Assembly: GCA_032207245.1 (NCBI GenBank)
Contig: CM063502.1
Location: 140,947,995 to 141,011,994, forward strand
Direction of reading: 5' to 3'
From: Pardosa pseudoannulata
Taxonomy: Eukaryota > Arthropoda > Arachnida > Araneae > Lycosidae
DNA length: 64,000 bases
Both the position numbers and the translations under genes were made by a program. Of this stretch, positions 40,549 through 52,970 are shown in pieces; positions within the stretch are counted from its first letter, which is position 1; each line of letters opens with the position of its first letter. The notes below the pieces were generated by a model. That model was not told the origin of the DNA and did not search any database. It worked only from the letters and a program-made list of their open reading frames with translations.

Positions 40549-41573
40549 AAGTTTTGAGATTTAAATGAGATTTGCTTTTGCAGTAAAATCTTCCAATAAA
40601 AGGGCGAGAAAAAATATTTCTGGCTATTATAATTCTATGTATCATAGAACAGAATAAAATATGGCTGAAAACGTACCAAACATTCTTAGTGCTTCGTATG
40701 TCTTACAGTATAAAGGTTGATCAAGATTTTCAGTCCAAATATGATACAGTCGAAATCTGGTATGCTAGTTATGAAAAAAGGAATTGAGCTTTGAGGCATA
40801 TGCCGCACTACTTCTTTAGGTTGAATATAGCCATTTAGTAAAACTCCTCTATCTGCTCATTATAGAAATTTAAAATATTGCACTCTATTTTTGAATGATT
40901 ATATTTTCAGAGTTACTTTCTGGTATTTTCTATAATTTTGTTACTGTACTGTTAAATGGTTGGTAGCATCCCTTGGTTTCGGAGATTTATTTCGAATTCT
41001 TTTAAATTTTTCTTTTGCTACACCAAGAACTGCATAATAGCAACTCGATCTTTGCTTGAAAAGTTTCTTTTTTCATCGCAATTTTATAATGGTTGAAATT
41101 CAAATGACATAAAACAGTTGAATTTGATTATTGAAACAGGAATATAGAAAACTAGTTATAATTTCTTCTTCTAAAAGTTAAAAGATGTATAAAAACAAAT
41201 AACAGATGTAACGAAACTTTGATTTTAATTAATGGCTACACTATTTTTAGCTACAACATAGCTGACAACTGCATTTGCCAATAATTAACATTTAAATATT
41301 ACTGCCTACTATTACAATGACAGGGGAAGTAATATTTTAGAACTGAGAAAATACATACCTTATATAAGGTTTTGTTAATTGACGGGTGTAATGTTGAAGG
41401 GATTTTTAAGGATGGAATTGATAAATGCTATAAGAAATCTCATTTTCCGCTGTCCAAACACATTTTAATGACTTATAGAAAAGCAATATTCTTGATTATG
41501 GATCTTACCAAACTTGAGTAAACTATGCCAGTGTAATCCACGAAACTACTTTCCTTTCAAAGAATTAATTTTG
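40549..41573. other. 1.0-kb segment x present only in the first duplicate
   Basis: It lies between block A and block B; in the second pair A' and B' abut directly (around 42240). It is AT-rich with no gene. I found no TIRs or target duplications at its edges, so it may be sequence lost from the second copy rather than an insertion in the first. Confidence 0.7.
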
Positions 41574-41920
41574 TTTTTTCGAATTTGATTCTGACTGAGT
41601 TTCTTAAAACCTCTCAGGTGTAGTATAAATGCTAGATGTCTTCTTTAAAGACTACCTGATCGAATGCCTTTTCTTCCCTCTTCCCCTAAAGGAGTTCCGG
41701 TGAATATGTCCCTGCATAACAAGTTAACAAGAAAACTATGAGATTCACAAACAAATCTCTTTAGGAAAAAACTAATAAAAACCTAACAATTCCCTAGTCT
41801 TAATATAATAATAATTTTCATTATTTGTGAAAAACATAAGCTACTAAAACTAATTTAAACTGAGTTTCTTTCATTTTTTCAACATACTGTTGGAACACTA
41901 ATAATTTAAAATTTAAAAAG
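41574..41920 (+). repeat. duplicated block B (first copy)
   Basis: Matches 42241-42592, starting TTTCGAATTTGATTCTGACT and including AGTTCCGGTGAATATGT, CCTGCATAACAAGT and the end block AATTTAAAATTTAAAAA. Confidence 0.92.
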
Positions 41921-42240
41921 AATGAATAAACTTTTAAAACATTTTGGAGTGTTGTAAATTTTTCTTATGTTGATATTTAGTCCTGGAGTGTAATAGCAAA
42001 AAACACGTTAAAAGTTTGTCAGTATTTTCTTTATGTGGAATATCAATCCATATATGTTGACTTTTGAATTTATAAACATTTTTAAACCCGATAATTTGAG
42101 GAAATGACAATTTTAGTTTTTTGTGTTTACTTAGTTATTTAGTTAATGTACCTTTCAGATCAAATAGTTTTAACATTTTCTGTCATTAAGTCATTTAATT
42201 TACTAAGTAATATTTAAGATTCAGGTTTATATTTTGCTTT
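41921..42240 (+). repeat. duplicated block A' (second copy)
   Basis: Second copy of block A, offset by 1694 bp, directly joined to B on its left and B' on its right. Confidence 0.92.
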
Positions 42241-42592
42241 GTTTCGAATTTGATTCTGACTGAGTTTGTTAAAACCTCTCACGTGTAGTGTAAACTCTAG
42301 ATGTCTTCTTTAACGACTACCTGATAGAAAGCCTTTTTTTTACCCCTTCCCCTAAACAAGTTCCGGTGAATATGTACCTGCATAACAAGTCAACATTAAA
42401 ACTATGAAGATTCACAAATAAATCACTTTGAGAATAAACAAATAAAATCCTCACAATTCCTTAGTTTTAATATAATAATAATAATTTTCATTATTTGTTA
42501 AAAAATATATAAGCTACTAAAATCCATTTAAACTGAATTTCTTTCCTTTTTTCAATATTTTGATGGAACACTGATAATTTAAAATTTAAAAA
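42241..42592 (+). repeat. duplicated block B' (second copy)
   Basis: Second copy of block B, offset by about 664 bp. A'+B' forms a 672-bp unit; the first unit is the same pair split by segment x. Confidence 0.92.
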
Positions 42593-45500
42593 CAATATTG
42601 TCTACTACAAACGTTTACTACAGATAAGCTACTGGATGGAGGTTTCCAGTTGGATTATTTGCAAAAGAGTCTTAGTCGCATTACTGAGTGGTATCACATG
42701 TATTTTTCTATTCTTACCAAACAAGGAAAAGACTAAGCAGAATTGTTTTTGCGAAAAGACGTAAATAGGATAAAAAGATTAGAAAGGAAACACTATTCAA
42801 GAGCTGATTTGGAAGTGCAGGAATTTTTAAACTGTGTGCAAGAGAACTACGATTCCAAATGGAAAATAAATGAATAACATCTCATATAATATATAGTTCG
42901 ATTGTCTGAAAATTTATGTACTACTTCCTTTATATCAAGTTTGTAAATATATAAACTTAAAGACCAATAAATGTTAAGTTTGGTCTTGTTTCGTATCTAG
43001 AGCATGTTAATAATGGTACATCACGTTTTCATTAGTCACTAGACACGTATCGTGTGTAATACTTTTAGAATTTTCTAGAAAATTATAAGGGATGCTTTTA
43101 AAATTTCTTCCATATGCAAAACATGCTTTTCCTCCTACTCTCCAAAGAAAATGAGTCATGGGTATATTTTGGATGAGCTTAGAAATATACGAAACGTTTT
43201 TAATTTAGTTTACACTGCCTCAGAAAAGTCTGGAATGAATTGTAACTGTCACGAAATATTGCATTGGTATGTAGGATTATTTTATTTTTAAAAATAATTC
43301 AATTATTAAAAAAACTACAACTCTGAAGTAGTGTAACATGCATTCAGAATTTTAATATGGTCAAATTATCATTTTTATGGATCATGAATATTACATCATT
43401 GTTATCTTTTTTGTAACTAACTCCTTACCATGCAGTGACGAGTTGGAATCGTTATTCATTTTATGTTCTACTGTAGATTTTGACGAGTAAGACTCGTCAA
43501 GAACTGTTTTGGACACTAAGAGCTACTAAAAAATATTTTATAATATTATTATGTTTATGTCTGTTAACATCAACATCGTTCTGGTTAAATATTGTATAAC
43601 AATACAAATTGCATAATAAAACGTTTAGATCCTGATATGGCATATAACTGTTCAGTTAATCACACTTTTTAAATAAGCCAAATTCTATTTTACTTATATA
43701 TCAAGTGGTCTACAAATATTTTTACAGTACACAAAAAAATATTTTATATACTTGAATGCATTTATATACTTGAATGATATTCCTGTTGATATTGTTTCTT
43801 ATACATCATTATTGCTCCAAATTTTGAAAATGTTTCTATATATTTTAGAATTATTTAATAAGAAACATCCTTAAACATAATTATTACAGACAAAATATAA
43901 TAATCTGCATTTCATAAGGTCTATTTTATTTATACAAGTATTTCCTAAAAATAAAATATTTTGGAAGTATGTTATCTTTCGTGAGACAATTTACTGAGGT
44001 AACAATTTATTTTATTAGAAATTACTAATTATTTTCTCCTTAATTCCTTTTTGGGTGCTTTACTACAAAGGTGAAGTTTTCTTGTTAGACAACTATGAAC
44101 GGATCTCTAACAATCAATACCACGATGCGAATCTATACAATTATTGGAAAATACCAGAATTGTCATGTTTTCTGATCAAATCATTAGTATATTTGATTCA
44201 TAAAGACTCCAGAGTTTTAAAAATTATAGTCTCCCATTTTGAATAGTAGTGAGTAACAAGATATTATACATATAATTCTGCAAGGTTATTCAATGAATTT
44301 AGCTCTTTCCTTTGAAACGTAGAATTCTTCTTAAGCTTTTACAGTTAATTACAACTTTCTATTTTTATTTATTTTTACACCTACAAAAATATTAACAAAC
44401 TTCATTATAATATTTCAGGGACATGAATTATAAACTTTTGATTGTCTAAAATTTATCCTTCTTACCAGTGCTTTTGTCTCCTGAAATTTTGAGTATAGTG
44501 TTTCTCGGGTTAAAAAAATAATCACGATATTAAAATAAAATATGAAATCTTATTTATATAATAAAACTGCCACAATATTGGATTTAAATTGGATATGTAA
44601 GATTTAAAAAACTGAACAGAAAATAATTATATATGTCAGATCAAAATGCTGTTAATTAACGATACAGTATATATAGCATTAAAATTTCTTTATGAAAAAT
44701 ATATTAAAGGTATATTAAGATCTAAATAGTGCTTTATTAAGATCAAAAATTGAATTCACCAGAAATATATTTATTTCTTTGTTCCATACTTATCAGATGA
44801 TACCTAATACAACTATATTAAGAAACATCGATTTAGTTAAATATTTGGAGAAATATATTCTATAAAAACATTATACTTGTATTAGTTTAGTTAAAATAAA
44901 TTCTTAGGTACAAATCTTCTGCTAATAGTAGACTAATATGAGATCCAAGTAAATGCTTAACACACCCTGATAGAAAACACTTTTTGCTATTTTAGACTAC
45001 TTTATGAAGATTGTAAAAAATTCATCTCAATAAATATTTAATTTATTCCATGAATATCGTAGAAAAACGAATCTTTAACTCAGATGAAATAGTCTCAGCT
45101 GACTAGTAAAAGAATTTTCTGATGGAGATAAAATGCTTGCTTTCCCTGTAGTTGACTTCAGGGATTTCATTGCCTCCCTTTAAACTTCCTTAACTGAATA
45201 TATAGGAGGAAAAGATTTCTCAAATATCTTTTTTTTTCTCTTCTCCCCTCTTTTCACTTTTTCCTATCAGTTGAAACACCAGCAAGTTACAAATCCAGTT
45301 ATTCGATCCACTTACAGCACATTTCATTCTGACACATAACGTTCTCTTGCCATTCCTTTTTTGATGATATGAGCTTTAGCGAAGCTTCTCTTTCGATCGT
45401 ATCTTTTTTTCTACAGTTGTTACCCCTGGCTTCAGATGTTGAGAGACGTTTCAATTTATCAAAACTCTCCAACTCTTCCACTTATTCATGAGTTGAAAAA

Positions 45501-47128
45501 CCTATTTCTAGAAGATACTAGAAAAGTTATCTCTTCATCTAAATTAAAAAGTTGCTATGAATAAATTCTTTCACCAAGTTTTTATTCCTATGCATCTTCT
45601 AGAAAACTTATTCGGTAAATAAACTGTTACGTTTTCGCTGTTTGAATCTCAAATTTCTGCTCTAACGTTAATGCTTGGTATTATTAATTTGACCTCTAAG
45701 ATTGTTGTTCTTTTAGCAATGTGTAAGTGAAACCAGATGGGGTTATGTAGAAATTGAAATATACTGGCAAAGCGCTACAAAGTATATACTTATAAATATA
45801 AATTGCTCAATTTATAAAAACAGGAAAAGTATATTTAAATAGTACATTAAAAGTCAAACATTATTAAGTCAAATAGCTTATTTATATTATAATGTCATTA
45901 AGATAATTGACTACTCAATAATTTTAATTTCACATTGCCATTTTAATATATTGAGTATATGATTAAGTTAAATGTGAATGCATATTTAAAAGAATGTTCA
46001 TTGATAATAAAGTGAAAATATATAGAAAACTGGTTATTATGAGAGCAAAATAAAATATAGTGTTATATGGTAGGGTTGGTCTGAAGCCTTATGGTTTGAT
46101 GTTTTGTAACACGAAATTTGTGTTACACAAGACTGACTATATTAGAGTTACATATCCTATATATTAGTTGGTGCATTGAGTAATGCTTAATCTTTAGTAA
46201 CTTTTCTGATTATGATACTGGCATTAATGTTATTTCATAAACAAATTAAGTCTTAATGGAGAAATCTATTACATTTATTCTGTAAGATATTTTCACCCTG
46301 AATTGTCAAAGAATGAATATGAGTGTATGATTAATTCCTGAAATTATGGATATCTTTGTTATATTGTTTAGAAAATGTTAATGAATAATGACATTAGAAT
46401 ATTTTATATTAAATATTAACTTTTAAAAATACTGTCATCAAAGATTCTAAGTGATATACGTTAATTTCAACTAAAGTGGTTTATTCTGGAACTACATGTG
46501 TTTTGAATTTGTACGATTTTTGTGAACCCTAATGCTTTGTTACCAATTATTTTGATTTCATTATTTTGAAATGTAAAAGGACTTATATATAGTGAAAAGT
46601 AAATAAAGAATCTACCAGTATAAACAAAGTAAAACACAATCTTTTCCAAAGCGATGAAACTTAGTAATTCCGCATCTTGGATATTTGGTTTGGTTTATAA
46701 CTAGCCATGACGTAGAGGTTTTGTGTGACTACCTATAAAGCTTCAACATAAATGCATGCAAACATCTTTCTGTATTTAAGTTCATGGAGAACTACTGTGA
46801 CACAGGATGCTATTAGACACATATGTTTAAGGGTAAAAATTATATCATGTTAAACGAAATTTGAAATCATATTTCAACAATCTCAAAAATACAGAAAGTC
46901 ATTCACACGTTATGGAAACGAATTTGATAATTCAGTTTTATGTATAAATGCCATATTTTTCAGATGTTTGCTTTTATCTCATAAACATGTTATTGGCAAT
47001 AACTCCGGGTTGTTTTATATGAAAGTAAACTTCTTATTACAACTTCTTTCATGTCAATTTTTTTCCATTTCTCTTGGAATGTTTTCCAAAGTTCGGTGTT
47101 TTTGGATGCCGTATTAATTAGCGTCGTT
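42593..47128. other. AT-rich non-coding stretch
   Basis: No firm gene. A perfect 9-bp hairpin (TTGACGAGT / ACTCGTCAA) lies at 43480-43500. A patch at 45290-45490 is less AT-rich and open on the minus strand for 60 codons, but it lacks an ATG and splice signals. Confidence 0.5.
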
Positions 47129-47371
47129 TTAATATAACGAAATTACAAAAGTATCAGATGGTTTTACAGGAATTTCATTAAGGGGGATACACTTTATCCC
47201 TGGTTCGAATACTTTCTTTGCTGAACAAGTTGTCGGTTTTGAAGTATGATTAGAAGTTTTGTCCATGTGAAGCTCAATTTTACCAATGTCCTTTCTGTAT
47301 GAGGCTAAGATTTCTTCTTCCAAAATTGGTTTTAAAATACTATGCTGATAGAGACTGAATTGGTTTTGACT
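47129..47371 (-). other. candidate terminal coding exon, unrecognised (weak)
   Basis: The minus strand is open for about 80 codons up to a stop at 47129. Residues include LEEEILASYRKDIGKIELHM, then DKTSNHTSKPTTCSAKKVFE and PGIKCIPLNEIPVKPSDTFV, with charged and Pro/Thr residues unusual for AT-rich noise. Upstream, TTTCAAATAG|AG could be a splice acceptor near 47371. There is no ATG, so it would have to be a 3' exon. I do not recognise the protein. It could equally be a retroelement fragment or chance. Confidence 0.22.
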
Positions 47372-47837
47372 CTATTTGAAATTGTTTTAATTTTTAATTT
47401 GATAAAATCTTAAATACCTTTGGGAACTTTAATGTACACTGAGAAAATCATTCCTTACTGTCATTCCCGTCAGGTGAGCAATAGAAAATTGATCTTATTT
47501 GATTACAGTCCTTAAATATAGTCATGACTCTTTGGGTGTAATTACAAATTTACATTTTTCAGCAGATAGTTGTTTTTCATATATTACTCTACAATTTGTT
47601 TTTGTTTTAGTAATATTCATTGGCATAAGCAGATGAACTTTATGTTTAAACATATTTTTTTAACTTCAAATCTTTATTTTTACCAATAATACCAGATGAC
47701 ATTCCTTGTTTCGAGAAAATGAATATTCGTGTAGACAAAGTTTCCTTTAGGATCAGAGAATTTTCCTTTTTTTATATTTACCTGAGTTCAAACAGTTAAA
47801 GGATGGGGGTTTTAATGTCATGTTTTTATTTTTGCTT

Positions 47838-48035
47838 TTACATAGACATTTTCCCTTTCAAATTTAATATAATATAAATTCCTTGTTTTGAAATGCAATA
47901 ACTGCAATTTTTACATCTCTCTATAATTTGTTGATATGAATATTTCTCCTCAGAAAGTGCAGTTACGTAACATTCAAACCATCTGACAATATTTAGAAGC
48001 ATTTTTCGAAATAAGTCCTTTGTTTTACATTCCAA
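47838..48035 (-). other. open stretch with protein-like composition, unrecognised (weak)
   Basis: The minus strand is open for about 65 codons, including RWFECYVTALSEEKYSYQQI and ERCKNCSYC (two closely spaced Cys pairs). No ATG or clear splice acceptor precedes it. It is on the same strand as the open stretch at 47129-47371, about 470 bp away, so both could belong to one gene or one dead element. Chance is not excluded. Confidence 0.15.
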
Positions 48036-48039
48036 TCAA

Positions 48040-49995
48040 AATATAACACTAGCAGAGTATTATTAAGAAGTTTATAAATTTTTATCTCAGATACAAACGA
48101 GAAAATAAATTACAAAATCATATCTATAAAGTGCTAATGACCATATGTATATAAATTTCGAAAATATAAAAATATCATGAGAGTCGAAATTGATATGTTT
48201 TATACGTTGAAGTTTTGATTTTTTTCAAAAATATTCTCATTTTCTCAAAAGAATGAAAGTAAATATTTATAAATATACGCTAATTAGCCAGTTATATGTA
48301 AATTTTAAAGCATGAGTAGCAGTTTTTAGAAATTCATGCAAAATGTGTTCTAAGATACATTTCAGTAAGCCTGTTCATGGACAAATAATGTACATAAATA
48401 TACATTGCGCTCCATTCTCATTGTCTAGAAAGTTAGGGGATTTATCTTTGTAAATAGAAACTTTGCAATTTTGAAAACTGCTAGATAAAGGGATTTGTTG
48501 GAACCAAAAGGATACTAAAAAACACTTTTCGTTTTTTTTTACGTATAAGCATATTTTATACTAGATTTATTTACTGGATAAAGTTTGAATTATTTCACTG
48601 AGCACATAAAAAATAATCTTATCTTTATCAACATTTGTAACATTTATTAGTATAATATGTTTTATTTACATTGAATCTTTCAAAATACAAACAAATTACA
48701 ATTTATAGTTGCATAGATATTTTGATGGAATGAATTTGTTTAGAAATAAATAGCATTTCACTGTGAATTAAGATTGTTGAACATTACCAATAAATATCAC
48801 AATCTTTTAAATAAGAACTCATCTGTTTTTTAACCATAAATCTACTAATGTCTTGATTACTATTTGGTTTATCTCATTAGTCATCACTGAGCAAAAAAAT
48901 AGTTTTTTCCAAATAAAACAAACATATTAGACTTAATTTCATGTTTATGAGACTTGAATTTTTTAATTTGATGTAATTGAATTTAATTTTGTATATTTAT
49001 TAAATCAGATCTGGAGTTAGCTACTGTATTAAACTATTCTTTAGGCTGTTATTCTTTGCGTGAAATTAACGATCATCAAATATTTTTAATATTCAACAAT
49101 AAACAAAATATTGGATTGGTTAATAATTGCAAGAAGTAGCTTGACCTGATTTGTTCAGTTTGTACACAGTGTTGAATAACCAAACAGCGTTTTGTGATTG
49201 AAAACATAATTAATTTATCAAACAACAAAATTCTACATAATGTGCATGGAAATCACGGATTTCGAATTCAATATCCTTCTGGATAATGAATTAGGAAATC
49301 GTGAGTATTTAATCAAATGCTGGTTACTGGCATTTTAATGCAAAATTTATGCATAGCGTTCGGGATATGGAATGAAAATTCCTGCATAATATTAGCATAA
49401 GTACGTTTTAATGGAATAAAGCAAATTTGGTTAAAAGATAAACCACCTAAAAAGTATTTATTATTATGAACAGTTAAATAGTAATGAACTACAGAAGAAA
49501 TAATTCTTATTTAGTCATTTAGAACTATTTTCCCATTTCGAAGTTCTTTTATATTTCAGTATTCTGGTAGGGATATTAATGTTTAGGACATGTGATAGTT
49601 TTGACTGTGTCTCTTGGAGTTCTTGTACATTACACACCCATTTTAGAGTATTTAAATTTAACATTCAATATATATTAGCTGGCAAAATTGTGGAAGCTTT
49701 TGATCTGTTTCTGTTGGTTGAAGGTTTTTAACACTTACTGTGTTTAAAGTAATACCATAAAATTGCACGTCCTTGGAAAGCAAATTTAAAATTCTAATGG
49801 AATGACATTTATGAAGACTATTATGATGTTTCATAAATTTTAAATAATAAAAGGGAAATGCATGGAAAAAGGAGATACACAGACAACCTGACGATAGAAG
49901 TTAATACTCAATTTGGTAATCTTTGAATCGGCCTTAGAATGTGTTTACATGGCTTTAACTAATGTATCATTCATCAGCTGTTATAACCAAGATTT
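48040..49995. other. AT-rich non-coding stretch
   Basis: Nothing recognised. Confidence 0.5.
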
Positions 49996-49999
49996 AATT

Positions 50000-50590
50000 A
50001 TTGCTTTTTGTAATTGGGTTTTAATGTTAGGTCAATTCTTACTCACAAATTTCTCTAGCCCGCCTAAACTTTCTGTTGGGTTGTGATGTGGGCTTCTTTC
50101 ACCTCATTTCAGTATAGTAATTTGACTGTTTTGAAACCTCTTTTTCATACAGTAATCTCATGCCATGGAACCGTACCCTGTTCAAATATGCAAGTTTTAT
50201 TGTTTTAGAAAAATTTATGCGGAAGACTTCGATTTGGGGTCACGTATTTCCTATGTGTTTTTAATCACTCTTATATCTCCATTTATTAAAAAAAAACTTT
50301 GCCGATAACTTTTGAGGCTATTCTACCCCATATCATGACAGTGTTTTTATAGGTGAAAAACCGTCAATATGCATATCTTCCTCAATTCTTCGTCTTATTT
50401 ATTTTAGGCTATCTTTACCAAAACAAGGGATTTGGGTCTCATCACTGTTCCCTTTTTCTGTTATTCAACTAAACTTTATATTACAATGCGCTAGTTCTTC
50501 TTGTATCCTCTCAGGTGATTTTCGTATACCAGACAAACTTAGTCTCTCAATTTTCCAATCAGTTGATGGTATACAACTTTTTTTGCATTC
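50000..50590 (-). pseudogene. Tc1-like transposase relic, catalytic domain
   Basis: On the minus strand the catalytic blocks of a Tc1-type transposase can be followed in order, in shifting frames. SDETQIPCFGKDSLK (about 50440-50400) is the SDESxFxxFG block with the first Asp. TVMIWGRIASK-like sequence at about 50340-50310 (VMIWGxxxxxG) is followed by KVFFINGDIRVIK. DGTVPWHEITV (about 50175-50145) stands for the QDGAPCHxAxxV block with the second Asp. NPTESLGGLEKFVSKN (about 50070-50020) is the NPIExLWxxLKxxVxK block with the catalytic Glu. Stops and frameshifts are frequent, and TIRs were not found. It differs from the Tc1-like fragment at 21.4 kb. Confidence 0.72.
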
Positions 50591-50599
50591 ACAAGTTTA

Positions 50600-52100
50600 G
50601 TTTCGTGGTGATGGATATATATCTTATAGTTCTACTAATATCTTTTTAAAACTTTAAAAATGCAATTTTTGCTTAAGTTTCTCCAAATTTCTTTTCTAAT
50701 TTCTTCATAAACTTTATCACATAATGACATTATTTTACTATTTGTGGGTGACCAATAAACTTTTGTACCATTTATATAATTTATTACATATTACAAACTT
50801 TATAAATGAAAAATCCCTATAAAAATATAAAAAAGCTAGCAATCTCTTAACACTATATGAAATGTCCTCCTTTAAAATAAACTCCAATAAAATCCTCCTT
50901 TAAAACTCCAATAAATGATATCAGTAATGAATCATAATGAAATATGAATGACTCATTTTAAAACAAGATAATACCCGACTGATTCTCTAAACACTCAAAC
51001 TCATTGATTACACTCAAATATAGGAAATATTCTTCATATCAAACTAAGGCAAATTTTACTTATTTTGTTTGTCATTTGGCTGTAACTTTTGTTAAAATAC
51101 AAATAATAAAAAAAAATTATCCATTGTATTGAAATAAAATCATTTTTCCAATGATACATAATTTTTTGTTAACACTACAAAAAATATTATAAATAACAAC
51201 CCTCAACCCTCCCCAATTTTTTTAAATGAGTCCCTTAATTTTGGTTACTATAATTTTACATTGGTTAATGAAGTTATGCATTTTGATAAATATTCTTAGG
51301 ATGATTATGGAATTATGCAATTTGTACAACCTTTGAAATTATGTGGAAAACCAGTCATACAAATGTATTACTTTGCAAGCATTGAGCTTAGAACCTAAAT
51401 AAACATAAATCATTTAAGATATGTTGTATATATGTTTCTAAATCAGCCTAACCTAAAACCTGTTTCTTTCTCCTAATTTTTGTTTGTGTAAAGTATTTTG
51501 AATGCATCTTTTAAATTTTCTTTTAAATTTCTTTACATTTTTACTATTTGTTTCTACACTTAGCAACTGATAATCAGTTAAATTTCTCTGATAAACGAAG
51601 AAATTTTAGTATAATTAGCTTTAGGTAGTTAAGTTGGTAGAAATTATCTATAATCTCCTTGCCTCATGTTATACAGCATTCTTCAAAATGTACATTTAAT
51701 AAAATCCAGTTCATGATATTAAGGGGATATGTTAGGGTCTATAGTTGACTTAGTATGAACTTTTTTAAAATAACTTCATCTGAATTTAACAGTTATCCTT
51801 AAAATAATTATTTTGTTCAACATTTATAATTCCGTTAAAAAATTTCTTAAACTCATAGTTTTAATTATGAAATACATTTTAACTATCTTGCTTTTAAAAT
51901 AATTTTGATTATAAATTTTCAGTTTTACAATTGTTGTTAATAGCGATGTTTTCCATAAACACACAGAATCATATCATGAATTATATAACTAAAATGCATT
52001 ATCTAAGCAACACTCATGTGTGTGGGTTATGGTTAATGTGATAAATTGTTTATTATTAATTATAACCAAAGTAATGTTGTTAAAGTAATATATTTATTAA
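50600..52100. other. AT-rich non-coding stretch
   Basis: Nothing recognised. The N-terminal part of the Tc1 relic may extend here but cannot be read. Confidence 0.5.
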
Positions 52101-52105
52101 ATTAA

Positions 52106-52181
52106 TACCTTTTACAGGTTGATTTTAATAATAACCGATGGTGTACCTTTTACAGGTTGCTTTTAATAGTAACCGATGGTC
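52106..52181 (+). repeat. 38-bp tandem duplication
   Basis: TACCTTTTACAGGTTG with ACCGATGGT at the end occurs at 52106-52143 and 52144-52181, differing at about three positions. Confidence 0.93.
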
Positions 52182-52784
52182 AAAATGATAAATTTCTAAA
52201 TGATAATAACTATAACGAGTTATTATTAAATTCATCCAACTATGGGCTGTATATGTCATACATTTCGATGTGCGTTGGTATAAGACTTGAACCAGTACAT
52301 TAATATCTTTCATTGTTGTTTTCAGGTTGTACTAATTTTACGTTAGGAGTAAGTCTTTCTATATGGTTAGGTCAATTTAATTAATTATTGTGATAATAAA
52401 AGGCAATAAATAAAAATAATAAAAAAACAGTCAAAGGAAATATATTCCGAAAATTTATAGCATTTACTGGATATTGTTAATAATTTCCAAAGTAGTTGCA
52501 CAATCCTATAGTGTTTACTCCCTAAAAGTAATAGAAGTTAAGGAATTATAAATTGTTTATAATCAATACTACACAAAAGAAGTTATAGACAAACACCTTA
52601 CGACGAAAAAAATTACAAGCAAACTATGTAGTGAATGCAATATTTTTACATTTGTTAAAGATAATATTTTAACAGGAATGGCTTTCGTGACATTTGGAGT
52701 TACATAGGATTTTTAACTTTTTACATTTGCAGCGACTTCAGCATCATTTTTACAGTACTAAAATCCTTATTTCCCTCTTCTTAA

Positions 52785-52970
52785 CACTGAACGCTGGCCG
52801 AATTGGTAGAGTGCTGCTCTTTGGAGCCAGAGCTCGCCGGTTCGAGTACTAACTAATATTGACAGGGATATTCGTGGTCTTTCGAAATTCGCTTTATGCA
52901 GTAGTACTGTTTCATTTACCTTCGCACCTTCGCGTTGGGAAAAAGGTAAATCATAGGGATCAAAGTTACA
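52785..52970 (+). mobile_element. tRNA-derived SINE, copy 3
   Basis: The head AACGCTGGCCGAATTGGTAG and GTGCTGCTCTTTGGAGC carry the A-box region, and GGTTCGAGTAC (52839-52849) is the B box, the closest to a true tRNA in the window. The body GATATTCGTGGTCTTTCG, CTTTATGCAGTAGTACTG and the end block align with the other copies, but the 3' part is diverged. Confidence 0.75.

Noticed and set aside
43480..43500. A 9-bp hairpin as a terminator or regulatory site
   Set aside because: Such short hairpins are expected by chance in 64 kb, and hairpin terminators do not apply to a eukaryotic window.
45299..45481. A 60-codon minus-strand coding exon
   Set aside because: It starts right after a stop with GTG, has no usable splice acceptor, and shows no recognisable family.
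52787..52860. A functional tRNA gene
   Set aside because: The A and B boxes resemble a tRNA, but no complete cloverleaf with an acceptor stem closes, and the non-tRNA body is shared with three other copies, so it is a SINE.
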